Source of the DNA: Myxococcales bacterium
GTDB lineage: Bacteria > Myxococcota_A > Polyangia > Haliangiales > Haliangiaceae
NCBI GenBank assembly: GCA_016707895.1
Contig: JADJGV010000001.1
Location: 979,501 to 1,043,500, forward strand
Direction of reading: 5' to 3'
Length of the DNA: 64,000 bases
The translations under genes were made by a program, and so were the position numbers. Positions 37,783 through 45,370 of the stretch are shown here, in pieces (position 1 is the first letter of the stretch; every line of letters begins with the position of its first letter). Below the pieces are notes generated by a model, which saw only the letters and a program-made list of their open reading frames with translations, did not search any database and was not told where the DNA came from.

Positions 37783-38412
37783 ATGGCTCTCACCGTCGGT
37801 CAACTCGCCCCGGACTTCGCGCTCAAGTCGTCGGACGGCGACACCGTGTCGCTCTTGTCGCTGCGCGGCTCGCTGGTCGTCATCTACTTCTACCCCCGCG
37901 ACAACACGCCCGGTTGCACCATCGAGGCCGAGGCGTTCCGCGACGCCAGCCCCACGTTCGCGAAGCTCGGCGCGCGGATCTTCGGCGTCAGCAAGGACTC
38001 GATCGCCTCGCACTGCAAGTTCCGCGACAAGTTCAAGCTGAACTTCCCGCTGCTCAGCGACCCCGACGGCACGATGCTGGCCGCGTACGGCGCGTGGGGC
38101 CAGAAGGTGATGTACGGCAAGTCGATGCTCGGCATCATCCGCTCGACGGTGCTGATCGGCGAGGACGGCCGCGTGCTCGCGCACTGGCCGAAGGTCTCGG
38201 TGAAGGGCCACGTTGACGAGGTGCTGGCCGCGGTCCGCGCCGCGCGCGGCCAGGGCGCGCCGGCCGCGACGACGCCCGCTGCGAAGCCCGCCGCCAAGAA
38301 GCCCGCCGCTGCGAAGCCCGCCGCCAAGAAGCCCGCCGCCAAGAAGCCCGCTGCGAAGAAGCCCGCCGCCAAGAAGCCCGCCGCCAAGAAGCCCGCCGCC
38401 AAGAAGCGCTGA
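37783..38412 (+). CDS. bcp: BCP-type peroxiredoxin with lysine-rich C-terminal tail
   Basis: The 209-aa protein is a peroxiredoxin: PRDNTPGCTIEAEAF with peroxidatic Cys45 and the surrounding motif PxxxTxxC, and a second Cys78 in SIASHCKFRD, a possible resolving residue. It should reduce hydrogen peroxide and organic peroxides with a thiol donor. Usual BCP length is about 155; residues after 160 form a tail of repeating KPAAK units (seven or eight, from 166 to 209), much like histone H1-type tails of bacteria. That tail is basic and could bind nucleic acid or polyphosphate. Repeated DNA of the tail is 12-18 bp units at 38283-38408. Confidence 0.93.
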   Translation: MALTVGQLAPDFALKSSDGDTVSLLSLRGSLVVIYFYPRDNTPGCTIEAEAFRDASPTFAKLGARIFGVSKDSIASHCKFRDKFKLNFPLLSDPDGTMLAAYGAWGQKVMYGKSMLGIIRSTVLIGEDGRVLAHWPKVSVKGHVDEVLAAVRAARGQGAPAATTPAAKPAAKKPAAAKPAAKKPAAKKPAAKKPAAKKPAAKKPAAKKR

Positions 38413-38495
38413 CCGCGACCGTTCGCCACACCCGCGCCGCGAATCACCGCGCGGCCCCGCGGCTCCTGGGAGGCATGACCACCACGGAGTTCGCG

Positions 38496-38900
38496 ATGTC
38501 CCGCTCGACGCTCGCCGCCATCACCGCGCTCGCCACCCTCGCCGTCGCCGCCCCCGCGCTGGCCGACGATCACGTCGACTTCGGCCGCGCACGCCCGCTG
38601 CGCACCGCCGCGGCCGACCCGCTGCCCGGCGACGCAGGCCTGGCGCCAATGCCCGAGCCGGGGCCGGCCCGCGAGACCACGATCTTCGGGCTGCCCAAGA
38701 ACGTCGGCACCGTCGATCGCGTCGTGCGCACGGTCATCGGCCTCGGCCTCGCCGGCACCGGCGTCTACGGCCTGGCCACCGGCGACCTCAGCGACACCAC
38801 CAGCGGCGTGCTGATGGGCGTCTCCGCCGTCCCGTTCGCCACCGCCGCCACCGGCTACTGCCCGCTGTACCAGGTGCTCGGCATCGACACCCAGTTCTGA
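38496..38900 (+). CDS. DUF2892-family (YgaP-like) small membrane protein
   Basis: ATG 38496 is preferred over the upstream ATG at 38475 because GGAG lies about 9 bases before it and it yields a signal peptide (MSRSTLAAITALATLAVAAPALA). The rest has the DUF2892 pattern: KNVGTVDRVVRTVIGLGLAGTGVYGL, a hydrophobic turn, then GVLMGVSAVPFATAATGYCPLYQVLGI, with a single Cys in CPLY. Family members are small membrane proteins sometimes fused to rhodanese. Here the domain follows an exported N-terminus and an Asp/Pro linker, so it may sit at the inner membrane. No partner is visible. Confidence 0.85.
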   Translation: MSRSTLAAITALATLAVAAPALADDHVDFGRARPLRTAAADPLPGDAGLAPMPEPGPARETTIFGLPKNVGTVDRVVRTVIGLGLAGTGVYGLATGDLSDTTSGVLMGVSAVPFATAATGYCPLYQVLGIDTQF

Positions 38901-38954
38901 CGGCCCGCGGCGACCTGTCGCCGGCGCACGCCGTCGTGTAGCGTGGGTGGTCGG

Positions 38955-39404
38955 ATGGACGTCCGCGAAGAAGCCCGCCGCCTGCACGCGCTGTTCGCCA
39001 CGCAGCCGACCCAGCTGGTGCAGTTCCTGTCAGGGCAGATCGCGACGGTGAAGACCTACGCGCAGATCTTGGTCGGCCTGTGCGGCCTGACCGTCACGGT
39101 CACCGGCTTCTCGGGCGCACACATGATCCGCTCGGGCTCGGTCGCGGCGGGGCTGATGGTCGCCGGCATCGCGCTGGTGATGATCGGCCTGGTCGTGTGC
39201 ATCCGCACGATCACCGCGCTGCGCTGGGTCAGCCAGGAGCTGCAGGACGATCTGATCGAGACCGCGGTGGTGGTGATCGGGCGCCGCAACCGCCAGCAGC
39301 ACCTGCTGTCGATCGCCGCGGTGTTCGTCGCCGCCGGGCTGGGCTGCTACCTGGCCGCGGTGTCGGTCGCCGCGCTGGTCAGCGGCAACTTCGCGCCGCG
39401 GTAG
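38955..39404 (+). CDS. small membrane protein with three or four helices, 149 aa
   Basis: ATG 38955 gives MDVREEARRLHALFATQPTQLVQFLSGQIATVKTYAQ. A cytosolic amphipathic N-terminus is followed by three membrane helices: ILVGLCGLTVTVTGFSGA, GLMVAGIALVMIGLVVCIRTI and LLSIAAVFVAAGLGCYLAAVSVAAL. A loop ALRWVSQELQDDLIETAVVVIGRRNRQQ lies between the last two. I recognise no domain. It might associate with other membrane proteins; conserved features cannot be judged from one copy. Confidence 0.72.
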   Translation: MDVREEARRLHALFATQPTQLVQFLSGQIATVKTYAQILVGLCGLTVTVTGFSGAHMIRSGSVAAGLMVAGIALVMIGLVVCIRTITALRWVSQELQDDLIETAVVVIGRRNRQQHLLSIAAVFVAAGLGCYLAAVSVAALVSGNFAPR

Positions 39405-39485
39405 CGCCATCGCCGCGCGGCTGGTCTACCGGCCGTGCGCGACCTGGTCCTTCCACCGCGGCGGCGGCCTCGCTAGCCTCGCGCG

Positions 39486-40238
39486 ATGCCCCGCCTCGCC
39501 GTGCTGTCCGACATCCACGGCAACCTGCCCGCCCTCGAGGCGGTGCTGGCCGACGTCGCGCGCCACGCCGTCGACGCGACGCTCAACCTGGGCGACATCG
39601 CCAGCGGGCCGCTGTGGCCGCGCGAGACGCTGGCGCGGTTGATGCCGCTGGCGCTGCCGACGATCGCCGGGAACCACGAGCGCCAGGTGCTGGCCGGCGG
39701 GCCGCGGCTGGGGCCGTCGGACGCGTTCGCCGCGGCGCAGCTCGACGACGCGCAGCGGGCGTGGCTGCGGGCGCTGCCGGCCGCGCGCCGGCTCGACGAC
39801 GTCCACCTGTGCCACGGCACGCCCGACGACGATCTGACGATGTGGCTGGAGACGCTCGATCGCGCGGCGGCCAGCGGCGTGCGCGCCGCCACGGCGGCCG
39901 AGGTGGGCGCGCGGGCTCGGCCGACGATCACCGCCGGCGCGACGCTGATCCTGTGCGGCCACTCGCACGTGCCGCGCGCGGTGGCGCTCGACGCGGCGAC
40001 GACGATCGTCAACCCCGGCAGCGTCGGCCTGCCGGCGTGGCGCGACGACGACGACCCGACCACCGGCGTCGAGACCGGCAGCCCGCACGCGCGCTACGCG
40101 ATCGTCGAGCGGGGCCCCGCGGGCTGGGACGTGACGCTGCGCGCGGTCGTCTACGACTGGGCCGCGGCCGCGCGGCGCGCGCAGGACGGCGGGCGCCCCG
40201 AGTGGGCCCACGCGCTGGCCACCGGCCGCAACGGCTGA
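39486..40238 (+). CDS. metallophosphoesterase (YfcE/calcineurin-like)
   Basis: The 250-aa protein shows all usual metal-binding motifs: DIHGNLPAL (about 9-17), NLGDIAS (37-43), GNHERQ (60-65), CHGTPDDD (near 117) and GHSHVPRAV (near 159). Length and order fit the YfcE-like predicted phosphodiesterases that use Mn2+ and hydrolyse phosphomono- or diesters. Cytosolic. It is convergent with the alpha/beta hydrolase gene; only one base separates the two stops. Natural substrate unknown. Confidence 0.92.
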   Translation: MPRLAVLSDIHGNLPALEAVLADVARHAVDATLNLGDIASGPLWPRETLARLMPLALPTIAGNHERQVLAGGPRLGPSDAFAAAQLDDAQRAWLRALPAARRLDDVHLCHGTPDDDLTMWLETLDRAAASGVRAATAAEVGARARPTITAGATLILCGHSHVPRAVALDAATTIVNPGSVGLPAWRDDDDPTTGVETGSPHARYAIVERGPAGWDVTLRAVVYDWAAAARRAQDGGRPEWAHALATGRNG

Positions 40239-40239
40239 G

Positions 40240-41139
40240 TCACGCGCCGCGGCCGACGACCGCGCCCGGGTGCGGGCGCAGCGTGCGGTCGGCCAGCTCG
40301 CGCTCGAGCCGCCAGCCCTCGTCGAGGACGAAGCTGGCCGGCGCCGCCGCGCCGCTCACGAAGTCGCGCACCAGCCCGACCACGTGGACGTCGTCGAGGA
40401 TGCGGGTGTGGCCGAGGCCGACCGTGGTCACCAGCCGCGCGCCGGGCCAGGTCGCGGCAGCGATCGCGCCGTCGCGGTGGCTGACCTCGCGGTCGTCGCG
40501 ATCGTGCACCACCAGCAGCGGCGCCCGCTGCGCCGGCGCCAGCCGCGGCCCGTCGAGCGCGTCGACGCCGTGGCCGTGGTTGGCGTCGGTCAGCGCCGCC
40601 AGGAACGCCGCGTTGGCGTCCGCGTCGAGCCGCGCGTGGACCGCGAAGCGCTGCAGCGACACCACGAGCTGGAAGAACGGCGCGACGAACGCCACCCGCC
40701 CGGCGGCCACGCCGCGCCCCAGCGCGATCGTCACCGCCGCGGCGCCGAACGAGTGCGCGACGATGGCCTCGAGCGGCCCGGCCCAGGCCGCGACCGCGGC
40801 GACGCCGCACGCGAAGTCGTCGAGCGTCGCGTGGGCCCCGGGGCTGTCGCCGTGGGCCGGCGCGTCGAACGCCACCACCCGCCGGCCGCGCTCGACCAGC
40901 GCCGCCACCAGCGCCGCGAACTGCGCGCCGCGGCCGCCCCAGCCGTGGACCACCAGCGTGGTCGGCCCGCGGCCCCAGGCCCACGCGCGCACGCCGCCCG
41001 GCAGCGCGGCCGCCTCGTCGGCGACGTCGAGCAGCGCGCGCTCGCGGGTCGGCCGATCGACGGCGGGCGGTCGCAGGAAGCCGTCGAGCAGGCTATTAAC
41101 ACGAACGTTCGTACTATTTTCGGTGCGGACGATAGCCAT
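40240..41139 (-). CDS. alpha/beta hydrolase under TetR-type operator
   Basis: GGGAGGA 7 bases before ATG 41139 fixes the start: MAIVRTENSTNVRVNSLLDGF. The 299-aa enzyme has HGWGGRG oxyanion region, Ser nucleophile in AHSFGAAAV, an Asp in VVHDRDDREV and a His in GLGHTRIL, a complete alpha/beta hydrolase triad with an esterase/lipase-like layout. Codons 8-14 contain the palindrome ACGAACGTTCGT, which matches a site at the start of the TetR gene, so repression probably acts inside the coding region. The TetR gene lies upstream in the same direction. Confidence 0.88.
   Translation of the reverse strand: MAIVRTENSTNVRVNSLLDGFLRPPAVDRPTRERALLDVADEAAALPGGVRAWAWGRGPTTLVVHGWGGRGAQFAALVAALVERGRRVVAFDAPAHGDSPGAHATLDDFACGVAAVAAWAGPLEAIVAHSFGAAAVTIALGRGVAAGRVAFVAPFFQLVVSLQRFAVHARLDADANAAFLAALTDANHGHGVDALDGPRLAPAQRAPLLVVHDRDDREVSHRDGAIAAATWPGARLVTTVGLGHTRILDDVHVVGLVRDFVSGAAAPASFVLDEGWRLERELADRTLRPHPGAVVGRGA
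41093..41120 (-). promoter_or_regulatory. predicted TetR operator inside the start of the hydrolase gene
   Basis: On the minus strand the stretch reads AATAGTACGAACGTTC followed by GTGTTAATAG; the core ACGAACGTTCGT is a 12-bp perfect palindrome flanked by two AATAG/CTATT half-repeats. It lies within codons about 7-16 of the hydrolase. It shares AATAGnACGnnCGTTC with the site at 41752-41771. Binding here would block the hydrolase transcript. Confidence 0.6.
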
Positions 41140-41163
41140 CGGAGTCCTCCCGGGTTGCGGCGG

Positions 41164-41742
41164 CTAGCGGTGCCGCGCCAGCAGCGCGTCGAACGCGCGC
41201 TGGCTGCGGACCGCGACCTTGGGATCGCCGAGCAAGCGCCCGGCGTCGTGGGTGGCGAGCATGATGCCCCAGGCCTCGAAGGCGACCTGCCCGGGGTCGG
41301 TGTCGGCGCGCAGGTGGCCCTCGTCGACGGCGATCCTGGCCGCGGTGGCCAGCGTGTCGAGCCAGTCGCGCAGCGCGCCGGCCAGCGCGTCGCGGGCCGG
41401 GCCGGGCCGGTCGTCGAGCTCAGCCGACAGCGACACGAACACGCAGCCGCCGGGGCGCGCGCCCCACAGGATCCAGCGCTGGTACATCTCGCGCAGGCGG
41501 GGCTCGCCCCGCGCGGCCTTGAGCGCCGGCGCGATCACGTCGGCGACGAACTCGTCGCGGGCGTGCTGGACCACCGCCAGGTGCAGCGCGTCCTTGGAGC
41601 CGAAGTGGGCGAACAGGCCGCTCTTGGACAGCCCCAGGTTGTCGGCCAGCCGGCCGATCGAGACGCCCTCGAGCCCCGCGGTCCGCGCCAGCTCGGTGGC
41701 GCGGTCGAGGATCAGCTGGCGGGTGGTCTCGCCCTTCTTCAC
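41164..41742 (-). CDS. TetR/AcrR-family repressor, 192 aa
   Basis: GTG 41742 starts MKKGETTRQLILDRATELARTAGLEGVSIGRLADNLGLSKSGLFAHFGSKDALHLAVV, the typical TetR helix-turn-helix (recognition helix GLSKSGLFAHF, about 36-47). The C-terminal part has GARPGGCVFVSLSAELDDRP, a common ligand-domain motif of the YxaF/LmrA-type branch, and DTDPGQVAFEAWGIMLATHDAGRLLGDP. An overlapping short ATG frame at 41750 ends after three codons. It lies 24 bp upstream of the hydrolase start and has an operator at 41752-41771 in front of it, so it probably represses itself and the hydrolase. Confidence 0.92.
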   Translation of the reverse strand: MKKGETTRQLILDRATELARTAGLEGVSIGRLADNLGLSKSGLFAHFGSKDALHLAVVQHARDEFVADVIAPALKAARGEPRLREMYQRWILWGARPGGCVFVSLSAELDDRPGPARDALAGALRDWLDTLATAARIAVDEGHLRADTDPGQVAFEAWGIMLATHDAGRLLGDPKVAVRSQRAFDALLARHR

Positions 41743-41751
41743 GAGACCATG

Positions 41752-41771
41752 AATAGCACGGTCGTTCTATT
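41752..41771 (-). promoter_or_regulatory. predicted TetR operator upstream of the repressor gene
   Basis: AATAGCACGGTCGTTCTATT is a near-perfect inverted repeat (AATAGCACG / GT / CGTTCTATT, 8 of 9 positions paired). It lies 10 bases before the GTG start of the TetR gene and shares its motif with the site at 41093-41120. Likely self-repression. Confidence 0.65.
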
Positions 41772-41799
41772 TGTCAAGCCCGGGCTCGCGGGCCCCCGA

Positions 41800-43071
41800 T
41801 CAAGCCCCTGGCTCGCCGCCCGCGCCCAGCAGGAACGTCGGCATCGCGCCCAGGCCCTTCACCTCGATCGTGCCGCGGGCCTCGCACGCCACCGCGTCGC
41901 CGAGGAGCTCGCGGGTCCGCGCCGCCACCTGCACCCGCCCGGCGACGCCGTGGGACTCCATCCGGCTGGCCAGGTTCACCGTCTCGCCCCACAGGTCGTA
42001 GCTGTACTTCGAGCGCCCGATCACGCCTGCCACGGCCGGCCCCGACGCCAGCCCGACCCGCAGCTCCAGCTCGGGCTCGACCTCGCGCAGCCGCGCGATC
42101 ATCGCGGTGGCCATCGCCGCCGCCGCGGTCGCGTGATCGGCGCGCGCCGCCGGCGCACCTGACACGGCCATGTACGCGTCGCCGATGGTCTTGATCTTCT
42201 CCAGGCCGTGCTCGCGGGCCAGCTCGTCGAACGCCGAGAACACCCGATCGAGCCGCGACACCAGCTGATCGGGCGGCACCCGGGTCGACAGCCCCGAGAA
42301 GCCCTTGAGATCGGCGAACAGCACCGTCACCTCGGACAGCCGATCGGCGATCACCCGGTGGCCGTCCTTGAGCCGCTCGGCGATCGGCGGCGGCAACAGG
42401 TTGGCCAGCAGCGCCTCGGTGCGCTCGCGCTCGCGCTCGATGATGCCGCGGTCGAGCCAGCGCCGGCGGCGGGCCTGCTCGAACCGCACCGCCACCACCG
42501 CCGCGCCCACCACCGCCACCGCGATCCACAGGAGGTCGATCCACAGCGCGCGGGTGCCGACCGACGGCGATCGCGCCAGCGCGACGCCCATGCCCACCGC
42601 GCCGAGGCTGGCGATGCCGATGATCCGCACGGCGCGTGCCAGATCCATCGCGGCGCCGATCAGCACCGTCAGCAGGAAGCCGCCGACCACCAGCTGGCTC
42701 ATCTCGCCGGGCGCGTACGCCACCAGCCCGATCACGCCGGCCTGCACCGCGGCGTACGCGACCGCCGCCGCGGTCGGCCACAGCCGCCGGAACCACGGCC
42801 ACGGCAAGAACCCGACCACCAGCGCCGCCACCAGCACCGGGGTCACCGCGCCGAAGCGGATCGCGAACAGCGGCGTGCGGTCGGCGGCCTCGGCCTGCAG
42901 ATCGAAGCCGACCGACGCCGACCACAGGAGCAGCACGGCCAGGAGCGCGATCCGGTAGAAGCCGCGGATCTCGCGGGCGTAGTCGTCGAGGAACGCCGCC
43001 TCGCGCGCCGGGTCGGCGAACGCCAGCGTCCAGGTGTGCGGCTCGTCGCTGGCCGGCGGCGCGCCGGCCAT
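41800..43071 (-). CDS. membrane-bound class III adenylate/guanylate cyclase
   Basis: Start ATG 43071 shares an A with the stop of the gene upstream (TGATG). Residues about 40-215 hold six membrane helices, a transmembrane MASE-like module. The catalytic domain (about 235-415) shows VLFADLKGFSGLS (metal-binding Asp), a second Asp in KTIGDAYMAV and YDLWGETVNLASRMES, all needed for a working cyclase, with Lys (EKIKTIGD) and Asp (DLWG) positions favouring adenylate. It probably makes cAMP in response to a signal on the membrane module. An apparent 900-aa longer reading runs through the previous gene in the wrong frame and is not a fusion. Confidence 0.92.
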   Translation of the reverse strand: MAGAPPASDEPHTWTLAFADPAREAAFLDDYAREIRGFYRIALLAVLLLWSASVGFDLQAEAADRTPLFAIRFGAVTPVLVAALVVGFLPWPWFRRLWPTAAAVAYAAVQAGVIGLVAYAPGEMSQLVVGGFLLTVLIGAAMDLARAVRIIGIASLGAVGMGVALARSPSVGTRALWIDLLWIAVAVVGAAVVAVRFEQARRRRWLDRGIIERERERTEALLANLLPPPIAERLKDGHRVIADRLSEVTVLFADLKGFSGLSTRVPPDQLVSRLDRVFSAFDELAREHGLEKIKTIGDAYMAVSGAPAARADHATAAAAMATAMIARLREVEPELELRVGLASGPAVAGVIGRSKYSYDLWGETVNLASRMESHGVAGRVQVAARTRELLGDAVACEARGTIEVKGLGAMPTFLLGAGGEPGA

Positions 43072-44582
43072 CAGTGGCCCCGCCCGTCGATGTCGGCCAG
43101 GAGCTCGGCCGCGAACTGCTTGAGCGGCTCGCGGCGCTCGGGCGGCACGTACTCGAGGTTGATCTGGTGGTCGGTGACCTCGAAGAACACCCGCTCGGCC
43201 GCGAGCAGCTCGTCGGTGGCGTGCTCGATCTCGAGCCGCGGCACGTCGCTCAGGTTGGCCCGCACCCGCGCCGCCTCGGGCACCAGCCGGTTGCCGAGCA
43301 GGAACGCGCCGAGGATCAGCTTGGCCTTGACCGCCAGCGAGTGGGTGTCGCCGCGGGTGTGGTGCGGCAGCGCCAGCACGCTGGTCAAGAGGTCGGGCGC
43401 CGCGGCGGCGTTGGCCTCGTAGGCGCGCCGGACGATGTAGCCGAGGTCGAAGATCGCCAGCTGGGGTGCGAACACCAGGCCGTACTGCCGCGCCATCGTC
43501 GCGTAGTAGATGAAGTGGCGGGCGATCTGCTTGATCAGCGCCGGCCGGTCGCACACGTCCTTGGCCAGCAGCCGGTACTGGTGGAACACGTCGTAGACCG
43601 CGTGGACGTTCTTGCCCTTGATCGCCTCGCGCAGGTAGTTGTTGAAGAACCGCACCGCCAGCGCCAGCGCCTCGTGGTCGCCGCGCTCGGCGGCGCGCGC
43701 CGCGATCACCCGGTTGGCGTCGGAGATGCTCGACACCGCGTCGGACGCCTTGTGCAGCGCCACCTGGTAGCCGTGGGCCAGCTGCAGCCCGCACTTCATC
43801 TCGAACCAGGTGCGGTCGTCGTAGATCATGTCGAGCGCCTCGGCCGACAGCCCGACGAAGTCGGCGCGGTCGACCCGGAACCACGCCCGCGGCATCTTGG
43901 CCTTGTGCTTGGCGTGCTGGTCGATCAGCTGCTTGAGCGCCCAGATGCCCTCGCGTGCGACGCCGCGGTCGCCGCGGTCGAGCGACTTCATCACCAGCGT
44001 GCCGAGCTGATCGATCCGCGCCGCGACCTGCTCCTGGGTGCCGACCGGGTCGCGCTTGCCGGCGGCGACGCCCTCGAGGTGGTGGACCACCTCCTCGCTG
44101 AGCCGGCGCACCACCCGCGACGGATCGAGGAACCGCACGACATAGAAGAAGTACGGGATCAGGATCGCCCAGCCGACCAGCGCGGCCAGCACCGCGAGCC
44201 GCACCGACCACAGCGGCGCGAACCGCGGGCCGATGATGTAGGCGACGAACAGCACGTGGGCCGCGCCCAGCGCCATGAACGACAGCACGACCCGGTTGAT
44301 CCGGTCCCGGAGGAACAGATCGATCAGCTTGGGCGTGTGCATGTTGGCGGTCAGCGGGATCGCCAGGCCGATCGTCGCCAGCAGCATCGCCAGCACGTTG
44401 TTGTACGCGCGCGCCATCGGCGACAGCACGTCGACCAGCTTGGCGTTGTTCTCGCCGGCCCAGCTCATGTCGTGGAGGCCGGGGTAGCCGGCGGCGCGCC
44501 ACTCGAGGAAGAACTCGGTCCCGAACAGCAGCGCGAAGCCGACGAACGCGAACAGCAGCGAGGTCACGAACGCCCGACGCAT
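43071..44582 (-). CDS. integral membrane protein coupled to adenylate cyclase, 503 aa
   Basis: ATG 44582 (MRRAFVTSLLFAFVGFALLFGTEFF) is preferred over a TTG 21 bases earlier. There are four predicted membrane helices in the first 160 residues (e.g. VVLSFMALGAAHVLFVAYIIG, LAVLAALVGWAILIPYFFYVVRFL) and a long soluble helical domain afterwards with DRADFVGLSAEALDMIYDDRTWFEMK and LALAVRFFNNYLREAIKGKN. The layout recalls the DUF2254-like family but I am not sure. Its stop overlaps the cyclase start, so it may sense a signal and regulate cAMP production. Confidence 0.8.
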   Translation of the reverse strand: MRRAFVTSLLFAFVGFALLFGTEFFLEWRAAGYPGLHDMSWAGENNAKLVDVLSPMARAYNNVLAMLLATIGLAIPLTANMHTPKLIDLFLRDRINRVVLSFMALGAAHVLFVAYIIGPRFAPLWSVRLAVLAALVGWAILIPYFFYVVRFLDPSRVVRRLSEEVVHHLEGVAAGKRDPVGTQEQVAARIDQLGTLVMKSLDRGDRGVAREGIWALKQLIDQHAKHKAKMPRAWFRVDRADFVGLSAEALDMIYDDRTWFEMKCGLQLAHGYQVALHKASDAVSSISDANRVIAARAAERGDHEALALAVRFFNNYLREAIKGKNVHAVYDVFHQYRLLAKDVCDRPALIKQIARHFIYYATMARQYGLVFAPQLAIFDLGYIVRRAYEANAAAAPDLLTSVLALPHHTRGDTHSLAVKAKLILGAFLLGNRLVPEAARVRANLSDVPRLEIEHATDELLAAERVFFEVTDHQINLEYVPPERREPLKQFAAELLADIDGRGH

Positions 44583-44616
44583 CGAGTGGCGATCGTAGCC
44601 CAACCGGCGGCTGGCC

Positions 44617-44713
44617 AGGAGCGTGGCCGGCGCAGACCCAGAAATAGCCTCGCTGACGCTCGGCGAGGAGCGTGGCCGGCGCAGACCCAGAAATAGCCTC
44701 GCTGACGCTCGGC
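44617..44713 (-). repeat. 48-bp direct repeat, two copies at 49-bp period
   Basis: The 48-bp unit beginning AGGAGCGTGGCCGGCGCAGA occurs exactly at 44617-44664 and 44666-44713, one base apart. Each unit begins GAGCGT and ends ACGCTC, so it can fold back as a stem. The second copy runs to the first base of the CAP-protein stop codon. No gene covers it. The unit looks like a short mobile or recombination repeat. Confidence 0.75.
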
Positions 44714-45180
44714 TACCGCCCGTAGTCCTGGATGATCGTCACCTCGGTGCCCTCCTGGTACAGGCCGCAGCCCAGCGTCCCGTAGTTCCCCATCATGTTC
44801 TCGTAGTGTCCGCCGCCCGGACCCTCGGCGTAGAACGCCTGCATGCAGGCCCCGACCAGCTGGGCCAGGTCGCCGCCGCCGAACCCCAGGTCCCAGCGCG
44901 GGCACTGGTTCTCGGCGAACGCGATGCCGCCGCCGCTGTCGAGGCGGAAGTGGGCGTGCGGGGGATCGGGGTGGTGGAAGTCGTAGGCCGCGCCCTCGTC
45001 GGCGTAGGCCTCGAGCACCGCCGAGTGGACCACCGCCGGCTTGCCGTTGTCGGCGCGGAACTGGTTGGTCATCTGCAGGCACACGTCGCGGGCGCTGGCG
45101 GTGGCAGGGTCGTCGCCGCCGTCGCCGCCGCACGAGCCCAGGGCGAGGACCAGCACCGACGCACAGCCGAAACGCACCAT
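44713..45180 (-). CDS. CAP/SCP-domain lipoprotein, 155 aa
   Basis: ATG 45180 gives MVRFGCASVLVLALGSCGGDGGDD, a lipoprotein signal. Residues 30-155 form a CAP-like domain: VCLQMTNQFRADNGKPAVVHSAVLEAYADEGAAYDFHH, then AENQCPRWDLGF, and HYENMMGNYGTLGCGLYQEG, which is the second CAP motif HxxxM. These domains are often in secreted proteases or adhesins and bind lipids or calcium in other phyla. Small for the family. It is probably surface-exposed. Confidence 0.85.
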   Translation of the reverse strand: MVRFGCASVLVLALGSCGGDGGDDPATASARDVCLQMTNQFRADNGKPAVVHSAVLEAYADEGAAYDFHHPDPPHAHFRLDSGGGIAFAENQCPRWDLGFGGGDLAQLVGACMQAFYAEGPGGGHYENMMGNYGTLGCGLYQEGTEVTIIQDYGR

Positions 45181-45370
45181 GCGACGATCATAGCGACCGT
45201 CCCACGCGGGGATCAACGCCAGAGTCGCGTCGCGGTCACGGGTACGAGGCGCGGAGGTTCATCATGTAGCCGGCCAGCGTCTCGCTGATGCCGATGCCCG
45301 CCGACGTAGCCAGGCGCGCCGTTGGGCGAGCTGGCCCACGGGTTGGGCCAAGCCCGTGCCGGCCGCCCGC

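Noticed and set aside
41800..44502. A 900-codon reading that would fuse a membrane protein to the cyclase
   Set aside because: Residues before MAGAPPASDEP are Arg/Pro-rich wrong-frame reading of the upstream gene; the true genes overlap by TGATG.
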